Shown here: positions 35,569 to 45,025 of the stretch, piece after piece
Position numbering within the stretch: position 1 is the stretch's first letter
How the letters are laid out: each line of letters starts with the position of its first letter
From: an uncultured Alphaproteobacteria bacterium
GTDB taxonomy: Bacteria; Pseudomonadota; Alphaproteobacteria; Micavibrionales; Micavibrionaceae
DNA: 64,000 nucleotides
Assembly (NCBI GenBank): GCA_937923625.1
Contig: CALDTV010000017.1
Coordinates: 1-64,000, forward strand
Direction: 5' to 3'
The notes under the pieces: model-generated
The model's database searches: none
Told to the model about the DNA's origin: nothing
The model's input: only the letters and a program-made list of their open reading frames with translations
Translations under genes and position numbers: made by a program

Positions 35569-37215
35569 TTAGAACAATCTTAGGACAGATTGCTGAGACT
35601 GTGCAGCCAAGGATAGGGAAGTCGTTCCCAAAGCTTGACGTGTTTGCAGAGCAAGAAGGTTTGCGCCTTCTTCATTCTGGTCTGCAACAACAAGGTCATC
35701 AGCACCTGATTGTAATGTGTTTACAGTCTGCTCTGTGAAGTCACGGCGGAACTGAACAATTGATAAGTCATTCGCAATGGACTGACCAAATTGTCTAACA
35801 TCTACCGTTGCTTCACGAATACTATCAATAGATAGCTGAACATTCGCTGCATTCGTGAAATCACCTTCATCAATCCCTAATCCTAAGGCTGTAAAGTCTA
35901 CACCTTCGGTTGTTAGTGAATTCGAACGATCTTCATTGAAGAAAGTTTCAAGGTCATCACCACCAAGCAAGTTAACGCCTCTGTAGTTTGAATCCTCAAC
36001 AAGTTGATTGATTTGTTCACGCACATTGTTGAAATCTTCTTCATATTGATCAACATCTGGGTTAACACCATCAAATGTGACAAATTCAGAAGCAATATCA
36101 CCTGCGCCAATCGCTGCATCTGCACCACCTGCACCAAAGCCAAAGCTTGTTGTAGACGCTGCGTTTGCTGTGAATTGAACTTCAATCTGACCGATTGTTT
36201 CTGATGCTTCAATTTCGATCTGACCTGTGTCAGTGTTAAAGGAAGCTTCAAGACCCGCTGGACCATTGTTATTAATAGCGTCAACAACATCTTGAATTGT
36301 GTCAGCACCTGTGATGCTAATCGCACCTGGTGTTGCAGAAGTTGTAATACCATCAACTGTAAGGTCGATTTCAATGTCATCGCCTGCGGCGCCAAGGAAA
36401 CCGGCTGTTACAAGATCAGCACTTGCTTCAAACTGACCACCAACTTCTGGAGCAGCAGAAGTAGCCGATCTGATTGTATTACCAGCAATGGCTGTACCAC
36501 CTGAACGAATGCCGCCAGCAGCATCATCTTCAGATCCAACGATTGAATCCAAACCAAGAGCTGAGAAACCAGCAGATGTTAAAGCACCAGCACCTGTTGA
36601 GCTTAAACGGATAGAAGCATTTTCAACTTCAGAAGCAATTTCAAGCTGACCTGCACTTGTAACACGAGCCTGTACTAAGCCGTCTAAAGCAGGGTCAGAG
36701 TTGATGTCTGCAACAATATTATCAACAGTATCGTTTGTGTTGATTGTAATGTTTAAAGACGTCGCTGCTGAACCATCTGGTGGTGTGAAAGTAACATCAA
36801 ATTGATCACCATCAGCAATGATACCGCCACCACCGATGTTTGTTAGGTCTGTAAGATCTGAAAGATCAACATTACCTCGTGCTCTTGAAAAACCCTCAGA
36901 AGAACGAATTTCTGATTGTGCTTCTTGTGCAATAGAGTCTGCTTGATCTAATAACTGCGATAATGACTCAGCACCAGTATTTGCCTGTTCAATTGTTCTA
37001 ATGGATTGTGAAATACCATCAAGAAGTCTTGTAAGGTCACTTGCGCGGTTGTTTAAAGACTTTGCTGTGAAAAAGTTTTGTGGATTATCCAAAGCAGAAT
37101 TAACTTTAAGACCCGTTGATAAGCGAAGTTGTGCTGTATCAATGTTTCTTTGCGTGCTTTGTAATGATAATAGATTGTTCCTCAACGCTGAGGATAGAAC
37201 GATATCTCCTGACAT
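35569..37215 (-). CDS. fliC: Flagellin with large central domain
   Basis: 548 residues. The N-terminal D0/D1 part (LSSALRNNLLSLQSTQRNID, then RLSTGLKVNSALDNPQNFF) and C-terminal part (ALGTTSLSLAAQSQQSVLRLF) are typical flagellin ends. The roughly 300-residue middle is rich in G, A, D, T and S and contains two repeats of a GADTIQDVVDAIN/NDTVDNIVADIN-like unit, as in flagellin hook-IN domains. Alphaproteobacterial flagellins are often about 270-280 residues, so this is twice that size. AAAGGAGATAC precedes the ATG. Only flagellin gene in the window. Confidence 0.95.
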   Translation of the reverse strand: MSGDIVLSSALRNNLLSLQSTQRNIDTAQLRLSTGLKVNSALDNPQNFFTAKSLNNRASDLTRLLDGISQSIRTIEQANTGAESLSQLLDQADSIAQEAQSEIRSSEGFSRARGNVDLSDLTDLTNIGGGGIIADGDQFDVTFTPPDGSAATSLNITINTNDTVDNIVADINSDPALDGLVQARVTSAGQLEIASEVENASIRLSSTGAGALTSAGFSALGLDSIVGSEDDAAGGIRSGGTAIAGNTIRSATSAAPEVGGQFEASADLVTAGFLGAAGDDIEIDLTVDGITTSATPGAISITGADTIQDVVDAINNNGPAGLEASFNTDTGQIEIEASETIGQIEVQFTANAASTTSFGFGAGGADAAIGAGDIASEFVTFDGVNPDVDQYEEDFNNVREQINQLVEDSNYRGVNLLGGDDLETFFNEDRSNSLTTEGVDFTALGLGIDEGDFTNAANVQLSIDSIREATVDVRQFGQSIANDLSIVQFRRDFTEQTVNTLQSGADDLVVADQNEEGANLLALQTRQALGTTSLSLAAQSQQSVLRLF

Positions 37216-37301
37216 CTTGTATCTCCTTTACTTAGGTTATGTTTTGCATACTGCAATTCGCTCCTACTGACCGAATATCTACTATTCTATAACGGAATCT
37301 C

Positions 37302-37316
37302 TTAAAATTATATTAA
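37302..37316. promoter_or_regulatory. CtrA-type box upstream of flagellin
   Basis: TTAA-AATTATA-TTAA, a perfect TTAA-N7-TTAA, 87 bp upstream of the flagellin ATG. No GG-N10-GC sigma-54 element was found in this 382-bp flgE-flagellin spacer, unlike the sigma-54 flagellins of Caulobacter. The box is very AT-rich, so chance is a real alternative. Confidence 0.45.
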
Positions 37317-37470
37317 CAGGTAAATATTAATCTTATTAAAAGTAAATAAAGCTTCAGAACAGAAGACTACCCTCAATATATACACGATTTTTGGTTATTT
37401 TATAAGCTTTTATAATGCGTCCTTGCGAGTAAATTTGCAGACGCACAGAGCAGGGGGCTGTTTTTTGTAT

Positions 37471-37521
37471 AAAGCGTAGCGCGTTTACGCGCCTGAGCGA
37501 GAGAAAAGCGTAGCGTTTTAC
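37471..37521. repeat. Short direct repeat pair AAAGCGTAGCG
   Basis: AAAGCGTAGCGCGTTTAC (37471-37488) and AAAGCGTAGCGTTTTAC (37505-37521) are direct near-copies 34 bp apart, and the first also contains a GCGCG-TTTA-CGCGC hairpin. They lie between flagellin and the flgE terminator. Role unknown; possibly remnants of a REP-like unit. Confidence 0.45.
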
Positions 37522-37523
37522 TT

Positions 37524-37562
37524 AAAAAGACGAACCCCAGAGGGCGGTGAGGCCATCTGGGG
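37524..37562 (-). terminator. Intrinsic terminator of the hook operon (flgE)
   Basis: On the minus strand CCCCAGATGGC pairs with GCCCTCTGGGG (one mismatch, 37535-37562) and is followed by TTCGTCTTTTT. It closes the flgI-to-flgE transcript 36 bp after the flgE stop. Confidence 0.8.
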
Positions 37563-37597
37563 AGCGTTTTATCACCGAGAAGTCTGGTTACGATATT

Positions 37598-39343
37598 CTA
37601 TCGTAGTCTCAGTAAGTCATCTGTCATCTGGTCGACGGTTGTAATCACCTTTGTATTCGCGGAGTATGCCCGCTGGGTGACGATTAGCTTTGTAAACTCG
37701 TCGGCTAGATCCACATTCGATTGTTCAATAGAGGAGGTTTCCAAGAAACCTGCTTGAGAGACACCAGCCTCTTGAAGCAATGGCTCACCTGATTCCGCAC
37801 TTTCAACATAAGATGTCGTTGAAATTTCCTGAAGGTTTGTCGCACTTGGGAATGTCACGATAGGAAGCTTATATAAACGTGAGAGTGTTCCGTTAGAAAA
37901 ACGTGCATTCACGAAGCCCTCACGGTCAATTTCAACACCAGTCTTTAATCCCAGCTCTGCTCCATCTTGGTTGGCAAAGCTTACATTATAAAGACCAGCA
38001 AACTGCGTGAAACTATCAATATTAATATCAATATCTTGTGTTTCTGATCCGTTCATCCAATCAATACTGCGAAGCTCAATGTCACGTTCACCATCAAGGT
38101 CGGATGCGGCATTCAATGTTCCGTCACTATTAAAGTTGATTAAACCTTGTGTCAGTGGAGCAGCAGAGTTTGGACCGACTACATTTACTTGCCACCAACC
38201 ACGTGGGTTATAATTGGCAGAAGGGGGAGCGTTTTGGAAATCTGGGAATGTTCCGTCATTATTTGCATCGGGCAGGCCGTTGGCCGATCCACCAGCAAAT
38301 GGTGTAATTGTTCCTGCGGCAATACCAAGTGATGCAAGAGGTGTTCCCGCCCCATCCGTTAATGTCATCGCATCATTTGCAGGATCAAAACCGCGTCCTG
38401 TAATGTTTAAACGACCATCCGCGTCTAAGAAGGCTTGGGCAATATTACCGCCACCATAATTATTGACGAAGTTAATAATGTCATTAACGCTGTCGATTCC
38501 TGTTGCTGTATCAACAGTAAATGTTTCGAGCGCATTACCGCCGATTTGTAAGTCAAAGGAGCTTCCATCAGCAATATTAAGCGGCGCTCCTGTTAAATCT
38601 TGATCTTCCGTTAGCTCTTGTATGCCTGATACTGTCGCGGCTTGTGGGCCGTTCACTTTGATGTATTCAAAGGTGATATCCTGCGCAGAGCCAAGCGAGT
38701 CATAGGTTCTGAGTGTTCTTGTATAATCAAGATCAGCTGTTGGGTAATCAACCAAACCATTCGCGTAGTTAACGGGTCTGGAGAGTTCATCCGCATCCAA
38801 GTTCAAGCCAAGCGAGCCTTCAGTTGTCATACGTGATTGACCGCCAGCAAGTGATACGTCAACAGGGACAAGGGCGCTAACATCTGGGTTATAAGTCGTG
38901 ACATCTTGTGATGTGTTCGGGTCTTGATCGAGAGGATCAACCGCCCAACCATATAAGAACTGTCCCGCAGAGTTTTGCAAAATTCCGCGCTCATTCTCAA
39001 AGAACTGACCATTACGCGTATATTTAAAATCACCAGCAATATCGAGTGACTCTTCCGAGCGAACGGTGAAGAAACCATCGCCAGAAACCGCTACATCGGT
39101 AGAAGAACCAGTTTGTGCAATCTGACCTTGTTGATCAATTTGTTGCAACCTGTTCACTGTCACCGCACCAGGGGAATAACGTGCAGAGGCGGACTCTACA
39201 GTAACCAAGGCAGCAAAGGCCGCTTCAGAGCGTTTAAACCCTGTTGTGTTAACGTTAGCGATGTTGTTAGAAACAATCGCGGTTGCCTGTGACTGAGCGC
39301 TGAGCCCTGAAACGGCTGTATATAAAGATCCAAATAAGCTCAT
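37598..39343 (-). CDS. flgE: Flagellar hook protein FlgE
   Basis: 581 residues beginning MSLFGSLYTAVSGLSAQSQ with the flagellar rod/hook N-terminal motif and NNIANVNTTGFKRSEAAF. C-terminus has the paired motif (SNVDLADEFTKLIVTQRAYSANTKVITTVDQM). The central region carries the variable hook domains. GGAGGTAATT precedes the ATG. Transcribed downstream of fliK and flgD, last gene before the terminator. Confidence 0.96.
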   Translation of the reverse strand: MSLFGSLYTAVSGLSAQSQATAIVSNNIANVNTTGFKRSEAAFAALVTVESASARYSPGAVTVNRLQQIDQQGQIAQTGSSTDVAVSGDGFFTVRSEESLDIAGDFKYTRNGQFFENERGILQNSAGQFLYGWAVDPLDQDPNTSQDVTTYNPDVSALVPVDVSLAGGQSRMTTEGSLGLNLDADELSRPVNYANGLVDYPTADLDYTRTLRTYDSLGSAQDITFEYIKVNGPQAATVSGIQELTEDQDLTGAPLNIADGSSFDLQIGGNALETFTVDTATGIDSVNDIINFVNNYGGGNIAQAFLDADGRLNITGRGFDPANDAMTLTDGAGTPLASLGIAAGTITPFAGGSANGLPDANNDGTFPDFQNAPPSANYNPRGWWQVNVVGPNSAAPLTQGLINFNSDGTLNAASDLDGERDIELRSIDWMNGSETQDIDINIDSFTQFAGLYNVSFANQDGAELGLKTGVEIDREGFVNARFSNGTLSRLYKLPIVTFPSATNLQEISTTSYVESAESGEPLLQEAGVSQAGFLETSSIEQSNVDLADEFTKLIVTQRAYSANTKVITTVDQMTDDLLRLR

Positions 39344-39448
39344 AATTACCTCCTAAATATAAAATCTGTATTAGCTATAAAATTTTGTGTTTGTTGTTTT
39401 GTTAAAATTAAAAAATTCTGCGTGCGCTGGTGTTTTATGAATTGCCAG

Positions 39449-40159
39449 CTAGATTGTTGTGCCATCGGCGCCTCCATCGGTTCCGTCTTCGACGGGCGGC
39501 TCAACCGCGCTTAAGATATCGCTAATGGGCACGGCGCGTTCCCCTACAAGGGCATAAACAATACCGTTTTGCTGTTCGACGCCTTTAACGCGGGCTTGAA
39601 CAACGGTCGTTGCATCAACGGGGTCTTCTTCGTTATCAAGCGCATCAATGCGAACAACATAAGTGCCGTCGGGTAGCTCATTGTTTAAAAAGTCTGTGCC
39701 GCCCCAAGTAAATTCATGTGCGCCAGCATCTTTTTCTGCAGGGGCAGAGAAGACCAAATTGCCTTCTTCATTAAAGATGTTGATATTTGCTACCGTAGCA
39801 GGCCCCGCTAAAGAGTAACGAATGGTGTTGTCTGCACCTTGCTGGTGCGATACTTCCGCACTTACATATGAGACATCTAAGCCAACATATCCTAGGGCAG
39901 AAGTTGCGGCGCTGTTTAATTGAATACTTAATAAGTCATCTAATTTTGTGTTTGTATTAATGCCTTGCTCGACTTGAGAGAACTGGACGAGTTGATTGGT
40001 AAATTCATTTGAATCTAGCGGGCTCAACGGGTCTTGGTTTTGTAACTGTGTGGTCAAGAGTGTCAAGAACTGGGAAAAATCTTCCGCCAAGGACACAGAT
40101 TGCTGCTGCGTTTGCGCTGCTTGTTGTGCCTGTCCTGATAATGTTACGTCTGAAACCAT
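39449..40159 (-). CDS. flgD: Hook-capping protein FlgD
   Basis: 236 residues. The FlgD signature FLTLLTTQLQNQDPLSPLDSNEF (residues about 32-54) and QLVQFSQVEQG are clear. A C-terminal beta region with FTWGGTDFLNNELPDGTY is the FLIG-like/TUDOR part. Scaffold for hook polymerisation. It follows fliK by 38 bp and precedes flgE, consistent with the hook operon. Confidence 0.95.
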   Translation of the reverse strand: MVSDVTLSGQAQQAAQTQQQSVSLAEDFSQFLTLLTTQLQNQDPLSPLDSNEFTNQLVQFSQVEQGINTNTKLDDLLSIQLNSAATSALGYVGLDVSYVSAEVSHQQGADNTIRYSLAGPATVANINIFNEEGNLVFSAPAEKDAGAHEFTWGGTDFLNNELPDGTYVVRIDALDNEEDPVDATTVVQARVKGVEQQNGIVYALVGERAVPISDILSAVEPPVEDGTDGGADGTTI

Positions 40160-40197
40160 AATCGTCTCTCTTTCTGTTCTTCTTTATTCGCTCGTTC

Positions 40198-41925
40198 TTA
40201 CGCTAAGATGCTGTAGTGAACGTGGCCTGTATTGGGATCAACATCCCATGTCATCGTTGTGGCAATAATTTCCTCTTCTGCCTCACCATTATCCTTTGCA
40301 TTTTCCGTGCCAGTTTGACCATTTTCGTGCTTACCATCCTGATTAAAGGCATGATCCTCGGCCGCCATTTCATAATTTAATGAATCGCTCCCTGTTTCTA
40401 AGCCAGCATCTTGCAGGGCTTTATCTAAGGCATTCGCGTCACGCTGTAACATCAAGAGCGTTTCTGGTTTTTCAACAACAAGATGTGCTTTCACAGATCT
40501 TTCAGCGCCAAATTCTAAACGAATTTCAACGCGGCCTAGCTCTGGCGGGTCAAGTTGTAAAGTAATGCCGTTAGTGCTGCCGTTATTGGCGGCTTTATTA
40601 ATCTGTGCCGAAACCATTTGTGTGGCGGGCCCTGATTGTCCCGCTGATACGTTGGTTGCGGTGACGGCGTGCGCCGCTTGCATTGTGGTGCTAAATGGTG
40701 TGCCTGTTTGCACATCAAAACCCAATGTCTCGCTAAGGGCGTCTGTTGACGACATAGCTTGTGAAAAGCTAGGCGGCAATGTTAGATCACCCATTTGATT
40801 AGATACAGGGGCGCTATTTAAGGCGCTAAAATTACCAATATTAATCTTTGCGGCAGAACCAAAATTTGTATTTGCAGAGTTTTTACTGCCAAATAATGCT
40901 TTAAATTCTGCATTTGATAATGCTTCAGGTAATTCCCCTGTCGGTGTTTGTGTTATGCCGCCAGTACCCGATGCATTCGCCGCAGCAAGGCTTTGCGCGG
41001 CATTTGATGTGGCGATGCCATTTGTTGCTAAGCTTGTTGCAATGATTTTATTGCGGGCAATAATACTGTTATTCATCACAACATTATTGACTTGCGCGGC
41101 GACTGTTTCAGCATAGAGATCACCTGTAAATTCTTCTTCGGCTTGTTCTTTAAGAGCTTCTTTTTTCGCCGCTTTTTCTTCTGCATGAATTTCTGCGTCT
41201 GTTTTATTTTGACCAAGCATAATTTGCAAAGCGTCTGTTCTTGAAAATTCATGATCGTCATCACCAGGGGCGGGGACAATATTTCCGACGCCGGCAATTA
41301 AATCTTCAACTGTTAAAGGACGCCCTAATTTTTCTTCAACTTCTTCGATACGCTCGGCAATGCGTGTTAAATCAGCAGGGTTCATGCCCGTGGCAATTAA
41401 GATCTCTATTGGTGCGCCTTCTGCGCCAAAATCACCTGTCCGAAAGGCTTCAAGGCTTGATTGTAAGGCATCAAGTTTTTTGGACAAGCGTGATACAAGC
41501 TCTTCAACTTGACCTTGAAGTTCTTCTGGTGTGTCAGAAGGTAGGCCACGCGTTAAATGTTCGATCATTTTTTGTAATGTATCAACACGATTGCCTTTTG
41601 CTAATTCAAGGTTTTCAATTTTTAATTCAGATAGTTTTTCTTCTAATGACTTATCAGGATCTTGACCTAGCAAGGCAAGCTGTAAAAGGGCAATGTCTGA
41701 CTTATTATTTTCTTTTACTTCATCTTCGCTCAGGCTATTTGGCGCGACATTTTTGTTTCCGTCAATCAGCTCTTGATCTGCATCTAAACCATTTAGCAAA
41801 GCCGCAAAAAAATCGCCATTCGCACCAAACCCGCTTGAGCCACCGAGTAAAGTGTTGCCAGACAAAACGCCTGATCCTGAACCTGTTTGAACAATCTGTG
41901 AGGCAAATAAACTAAGGTCGGTCAT
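40198..41925 (-). CDS. fliK: Flagellar hook-length control protein FliK
   Basis: 575 residues with an acidic, coil-rich N-terminal half and a C-terminal Flg_hook domain: GITLQLDPPELGRVEIRLEF, then VKAHLVVEKPETLLMLQRDANALDKALQDAGL. This is the standard FliK switch domain, better conserved than in the FliK-like protein at 17432. AAAGGAATAAAAAC precedes the ATG. It sits directly upstream of flgD. Confidence 0.93.
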   Translation of the reverse strand: MTDLSLFASQIVQTGSGSGVLSGNTLLGGSSGFGANGDFFAALLNGLDADQELIDGNKNVAPNSLSEDEVKENNKSDIALLQLALLGQDPDKSLEEKLSELKIENLELAKGNRVDTLQKMIEHLTRGLPSDTPEELQGQVEELVSRLSKKLDALQSSLEAFRTGDFGAEGAPIEILIATGMNPADLTRIAERIEEVEEKLGRPLTVEDLIAGVGNIVPAPGDDDHEFSRTDALQIMLGQNKTDAEIHAEEKAAKKEALKEQAEEEFTGDLYAETVAAQVNNVVMNNSIIARNKIIATSLATNGIATSNAAQSLAAANASGTGGITQTPTGELPEALSNAEFKALFGSKNSANTNFGSAAKINIGNFSALNSAPVSNQMGDLTLPPSFSQAMSSTDALSETLGFDVQTGTPFSTTMQAAHAVTATNVSAGQSGPATQMVSAQINKAANNGSTNGITLQLDPPELGRVEIRLEFGAERSVKAHLVVEKPETLLMLQRDANALDKALQDAGLETGSDSLNYEMAAEDHAFNQDGKHENGQTGTENAKDNGEAEEEIIATTMTWDVDPNTGHVHYSILA

Positions 41926-41985
41926 GTTTTTATTCCTTTATAATCTTTTCTTTTTTATTTTTATATCGCTTATCAATTCTGACGT

Positions 41986-42495
41986 TTAAGCGGATTCGTT
42001 AATGCCAATGGTGGCTTTTAAGCCTGTTTGCATATGCCCTGAAGAACCATAGATAATTTGTCTTTCTTTTTTGACGGTTTCACGTGCTGTTTCCATGATG
42101 CGTTCCCCCAGTCTTTGCATACCATTTTTCATACGTTCGAGTGCGGCATGATTTTCTTGGGCAATGCTGGAAAATTCTTCGCGCATTTTTGTAAGTTGGT
42201 CCAATAACGTGGGCGTGGCTTTTTTAATTTCTTCACTGCGTTCCATCATTTGTTGCATGGCCTCTACATAGTCGCGCGCCACATCAAGCTTGTTATCTTG
42301 TAAGGTCATAAATGTGGCTGTGTCGGCATCTTTCAAGGCTTTGGTTTCTTCAATCATGAAGAATTTTAAGCGATCAATGATTTTCATCATCTCTTGCGTT
42401 GCTTTATTAGGATCACGCGGCAGTTTATATTTTCTGCGCTCCTCCGTTGGGGCAGGCGCGTTGATGGCGTCTTGTATTGCTTGATTACTTTTCAT
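41986..42495 (-). CDS. FlgN-like flagellar chaperone
   Basis: 169 residues, all-helical and charged, with two long helical stretches (about 33-75 and 78-130) followed by GERIMETARETVKKERQIIYG. Layout and position between flgJ and fliK suggest a FlgN-type chaperone or the alphaproteobacterial FlbY protein. No sequence signature decides between them. AAGGGAAC precedes the ATG. Confidence 0.6.
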   Translation of the reverse strand: MKSNQAIQDAINAPAPTEERRKYKLPRDPNKATQEMMKIIDRLKFFMIEETKALKDADTATFMTLQDNKLDVARDYVEAMQQMMERSEEIKKATPTLLDQLTKMREEFSSIAQENHAALERMKNGMQRLGERIMETARETVKKERQIIYGSSGHMQTGLKATIGINESA

Positions 42496-42521
42496 GGTTT
42501 TTGTTCCCTTTTTCCAATATT

Positions 42522-42914
42522 TTATAATGTTCCGCCCACAGCACTGCGTGGGTTATCTGCTGTTTCTTGCATACGGATTAGTTCTTGCTTCACTGCATCG
42601 GCAATGCCAATGCCCCCCGTATCTGAGATAAGCTTGCCGTATTCTTGCATCATGAAGCCGTTAAAAATTTCTTCACCCTTACCGCCACCAAACATTGCGT
42701 TTGGTTTGTTTACTTCTTCAAACATGGGCTTGATCATCTCTGTCATAAACATGGATTCAAAATCTTTTGCGACGACATCTAATTGCGCATGCATTTTTTC
42801 ATCTGATTGAGACAGGCTTTTATTCGCACTTGCTTTGGCTGCATTTGCTTTTGCGGCGGAATCGCTTTGTGTTGCTTGCATAAGTGCCAGTGATGTGTTC
42901 GGGTCTAAGTTCAT
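42522..42914 (-). CDS. flgJ: Rod-binding protein FlgJ (N-domain only)
   Basis: 130 residues with the rod-binding signature DFESMFMTEMIKPMFEE, MFGGGKGEEIFNGFMMQEYG and GGIGIADAVKQELIRMQE. The muramidase domain of gamma-proteobacterial FlgJ is absent, as is usual in alphaproteobacteria, so a separate hydrolase must open the wall. Lies 71 bp downstream of flgI. Confidence 0.93.
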   Translation of the reverse strand: MNLDPNTSLALMQATQSDSAAKANAAKASANKSLSQSDEKMHAQLDVVAKDFESMFMTEMIKPMFEEVNKPNAMFGGGKGEEIFNGFMMQEYGKLISDTGGIGIADAVKQELIRMQETADNPRSAVGGTL

Positions 42915-42985
42915 AATCTTTGTTCTTTTCTCGATTTATCCTTTGTTGGTCGCCCTCCCGCTTGTGGGTATGACGATCTTTTTTG

Positions 42986-44155
42986 TTAAAGGGTTTCTAT
43001 TTCTGCTTGCAAGGCACCTGCCGCTTTGATGCCTTGTAAAATTGTAATGACATCACGCGGGGCAACGCCCAATCTATTTAAGCCTGTGACTAAATCTTGT
43101 AAGGTGACGCCTGTCTCAACCACAGCAAGCTTCGCGTCTGGGCCACTATTGACGTCAATGGCTGTGCGTGGCACGACTTGTGTTTCTCCTTCGGCAAACG
43201 GGTTTGGCTGCGATACTTGGGGTGTTTCCACCACTTTGACAGTTAAGTTTGCTTGAGCAATCGCCACAGTGCTAATACGGACTTCCGAGCCCATGACGAT
43301 CACACCTGAACGTTCGTCAATTACCACGCGCGCAATTTGGTCTGGCTGAACAGGGAGTTGTTCAATGTCAGTAATAAGGTCAACAATGCTGCCGTTGTAA
43401 TTTGCAGGGCGACGTAAAACCACGCTGGCCGAATTTTCTGCGGTGGCGACACCGTTTGAGGTAAAGCCGTTAATCGCTTGTGAAATGCGTCGTGCTGTTG
43501 TGAAATCAGGGTTGCGTAGTGCCAACCTTACTTCTTGTAACTCTTCTAACTTGAAATCAATTTCACGTTCAACAATACCACCCGCAGGGATGCGCCCCGC
43601 TGTGGGGATGTTTTGAGTGACTGTGCCAGCATCACCGCCGATAGAAAAACCAGAAATAATAACAGGACCTTGGGCAACGGCGTAAACTTCACTATCCGCA
43701 CCCATTAACGGTGTTACAAGCAATGTACCGCCTTGCAGGCTCTCTGAATCACCCAAGGCAGAAACACTTACATCTATTTCTGCACCTTGATTGGTGAAAG
43801 GCGGGAGAGTAGCTGTGACCATAACAGCGGCAACGTTACCTGTATTTAAATTTTGACCGCGGATGCTCACACCCAAGCGCTCTAGCATGGCAATAAGACT
43901 TTGTTCGGTAAAAGGGGAGTTATTGAGTGAGTCCCCTGTGCCATTCAAGCCGACAACAAGGCCATATCCAACCAGTTGGTTGTCACGCACGCCTTCAAAA
44001 TCAACGATATCTTTAATGCGCGTGGTTTTTGCATCGGCTGGGTTGTTAAAGGCAACAAATGACAGTGCTGTCATTAAAAGCAAGCTTAAGCTGATTAATA
44101 GATTATGAGACCGTTTTTCGGTTTGTTTCTTATTTTTTGATGTAAAAACCTGCAT
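42986..44155 (-). CDS. flgI: P-ring protein FlgI
   Basis: Periplasmic ring protein. From ATG 44155 it has a signal peptide (basic KNKKQTEKRS, hydrophobic LLISLSLLLMTALSF, cleavage near ADA) and then RIKDIVDFEGVRDNQLVGYG and LVVGLNGTGDS, the FlgI hallmark; 389 residues. The frame extends to a TTG at 44170, but this adds nothing typical. First gene of the hook operon, 60 nt downstream of a sigma-54 promoter. Ends LQGIKAAGALQAEIETL. Confidence 0.95.
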   Translation of the reverse strand: MQVFTSKNKKQTEKRSHNLLISLSLLLMTALSFVAFNNPADAKTTRIKDIVDFEGVRDNQLVGYGLVVGLNGTGDSLNNSPFTEQSLIAMLERLGVSIRGQNLNTGNVAAVMVTATLPPFTNQGAEIDVSVSALGDSESLQGGTLLVTPLMGADSEVYAVAQGPVIISGFSIGGDAGTVTQNIPTAGRIPAGGIVEREIDFKLEELQEVRLALRNPDFTTARRISQAINGFTSNGVATAENSASVVLRRPANYNGSIVDLITDIEQLPVQPDQIARVVIDERSGVIVMGSEVRISTVAIAQANLTVKVVETPQVSQPNPFAEGETQVVPRTAIDVNSGPDAKLAVVETGVTLQDLVTGLNRLGVAPRDVITILQGIKAAGALQAEIETL

Positions 44156-44214
44156 TTGCTGTCCGCCCAAGCTGTATAAAAGTTAAATTAAAATTGTAAT
44201 CTCGTGTTTATCTA

Positions 44215-44231
44215 TGCGAATGCTATGCCAA
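44215..44231 (-). promoter_or_regulatory. Candidate sigma-54 promoter of the flgI operon
   Basis: Minus strand TTGGCAT-N5-TCGCA: GG opposite 44228-44229 and GC opposite 44216-44217, spacing N10. -24 element matches TTGGCA exactly. Initiation would be about 50 nt before flgI. FlbD is the likely activator. Confidence 0.65.
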
Positions 44232-44419
44232 TGTGAGGAAGGCTATATTATTATTGTTTTTCAGTGTCTTAATTGATTTTCGAGGGGCTTGAACGTCAAG
44301 GAACAGGCAGAAAAAGCCTTTAATGTTAGTTCTTGACGCGGTGTAGGGAAAAATTTGCCTGCTATATAAAGTTCGAAAAATTGTGTTATATTAATGTGTT
44401 ACAAATTAAGGAATCACAG

Positions 44420-44857
44420 ATGAAAATTGAAGGCCCCGCAAAAACGCAAAAAAGCGGTAAATCCGATAAGGGGAAAAAGACCAATACAGGCGACAATGCC
44501 TTTGGGAGCTTGGTTGCCGGCGCATCACAAGAAACAAGTGGTGCAGCAGCGGCGCAATCGATTGCCAAGGTGGATGCTCTTTTAACGGTGCAAGGGGCAG
44601 AAGACCCCGCAGAACGTAAAGCACGCAAAAAGATGAAAGAGCGTGGCGATAGTGTATTGCGCCAATTAGATCACTTACGTTTAGGAATTTTAACGGGAAA
44701 TATGACCCTTGGACAAATTATTAATTTAGCGGATGTTGTTGCTAGTCATCGTGAAAATATCAATGACCCGATGATGACCGCTGTACTGGATGAGATTGAT
44801 TTAAGGGCGCAGATTGAGATTGCGAAAGCCCGAAAAGCAATGGAAGACGCTTTGTAA
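44420..44857 (+). CDS. fliX: Flagellar class II assembly regulator FliX
   Basis: 145 residues from ATG 44420 (MKIEGPAKTQKSGKSDKGKK). The C-terminal core RLGILTGNMTLGQIINLADVV and DPMMTAVLDEIDLRAQIEIAKA is the FliX pattern. FliX couples class II assembly to FlbD activity in Caulobacter. Here it is divergent from the flgI operon and the FlbD gene is 16 kb away. The start upstream at 44333 lacks a ribosome site and is rejected. Basic, disordered N-terminus. Confidence 0.9.
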   Translation: MKIEGPAKTQKSGKSDKGKKTNTGDNAFGSLVAGASQETSGAAAAQSIAKVDALLTVQGAEDPAERKARKKMKERGDSVLRQLDHLRLGILTGNMTLGQIINLADVVASHRENINDPMMTAVLDEIDLRAQIEIAKARKAMEDAL

Positions 44858-44923
44858 GGACAATATTCCTGAAAATAGTTGATGTGTAATATGGTGCATG
44901 ATGTATGAGGGGTGAATTAGGGC

Positions 44924-44952
44924 TTGCTTGTATAGCGCCAAAACCCTATAGT
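44924..44952 (+). promoter_or_regulatory. Candidate sigma-70 promoter of dksA
   Basis: TTGCTT (44924-44929), 17-bp spacer, TATAGT (44947-44952), about 75 bp before dksA. Good -10, weak -35. Confidence 0.4.
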
Positions 44953-45025
44953 CTTGACGATTTTTAAGGGGGCTTGGGAAAGCTTTAAAGGGTACAAACC
45001 AATAATTAGATAAACAGGAAAAGAA

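Noticed and set aside
44153-44170. 12-base identity TGCATTTGCTGT between the flgI start and the flgF promoter, taken as a second sigma-54 promoter at flgI
   Set aside because: The GG and GC dinucleotides are not 10 bp apart at flgI, and the segment overlaps the start codon; probably coincidence.
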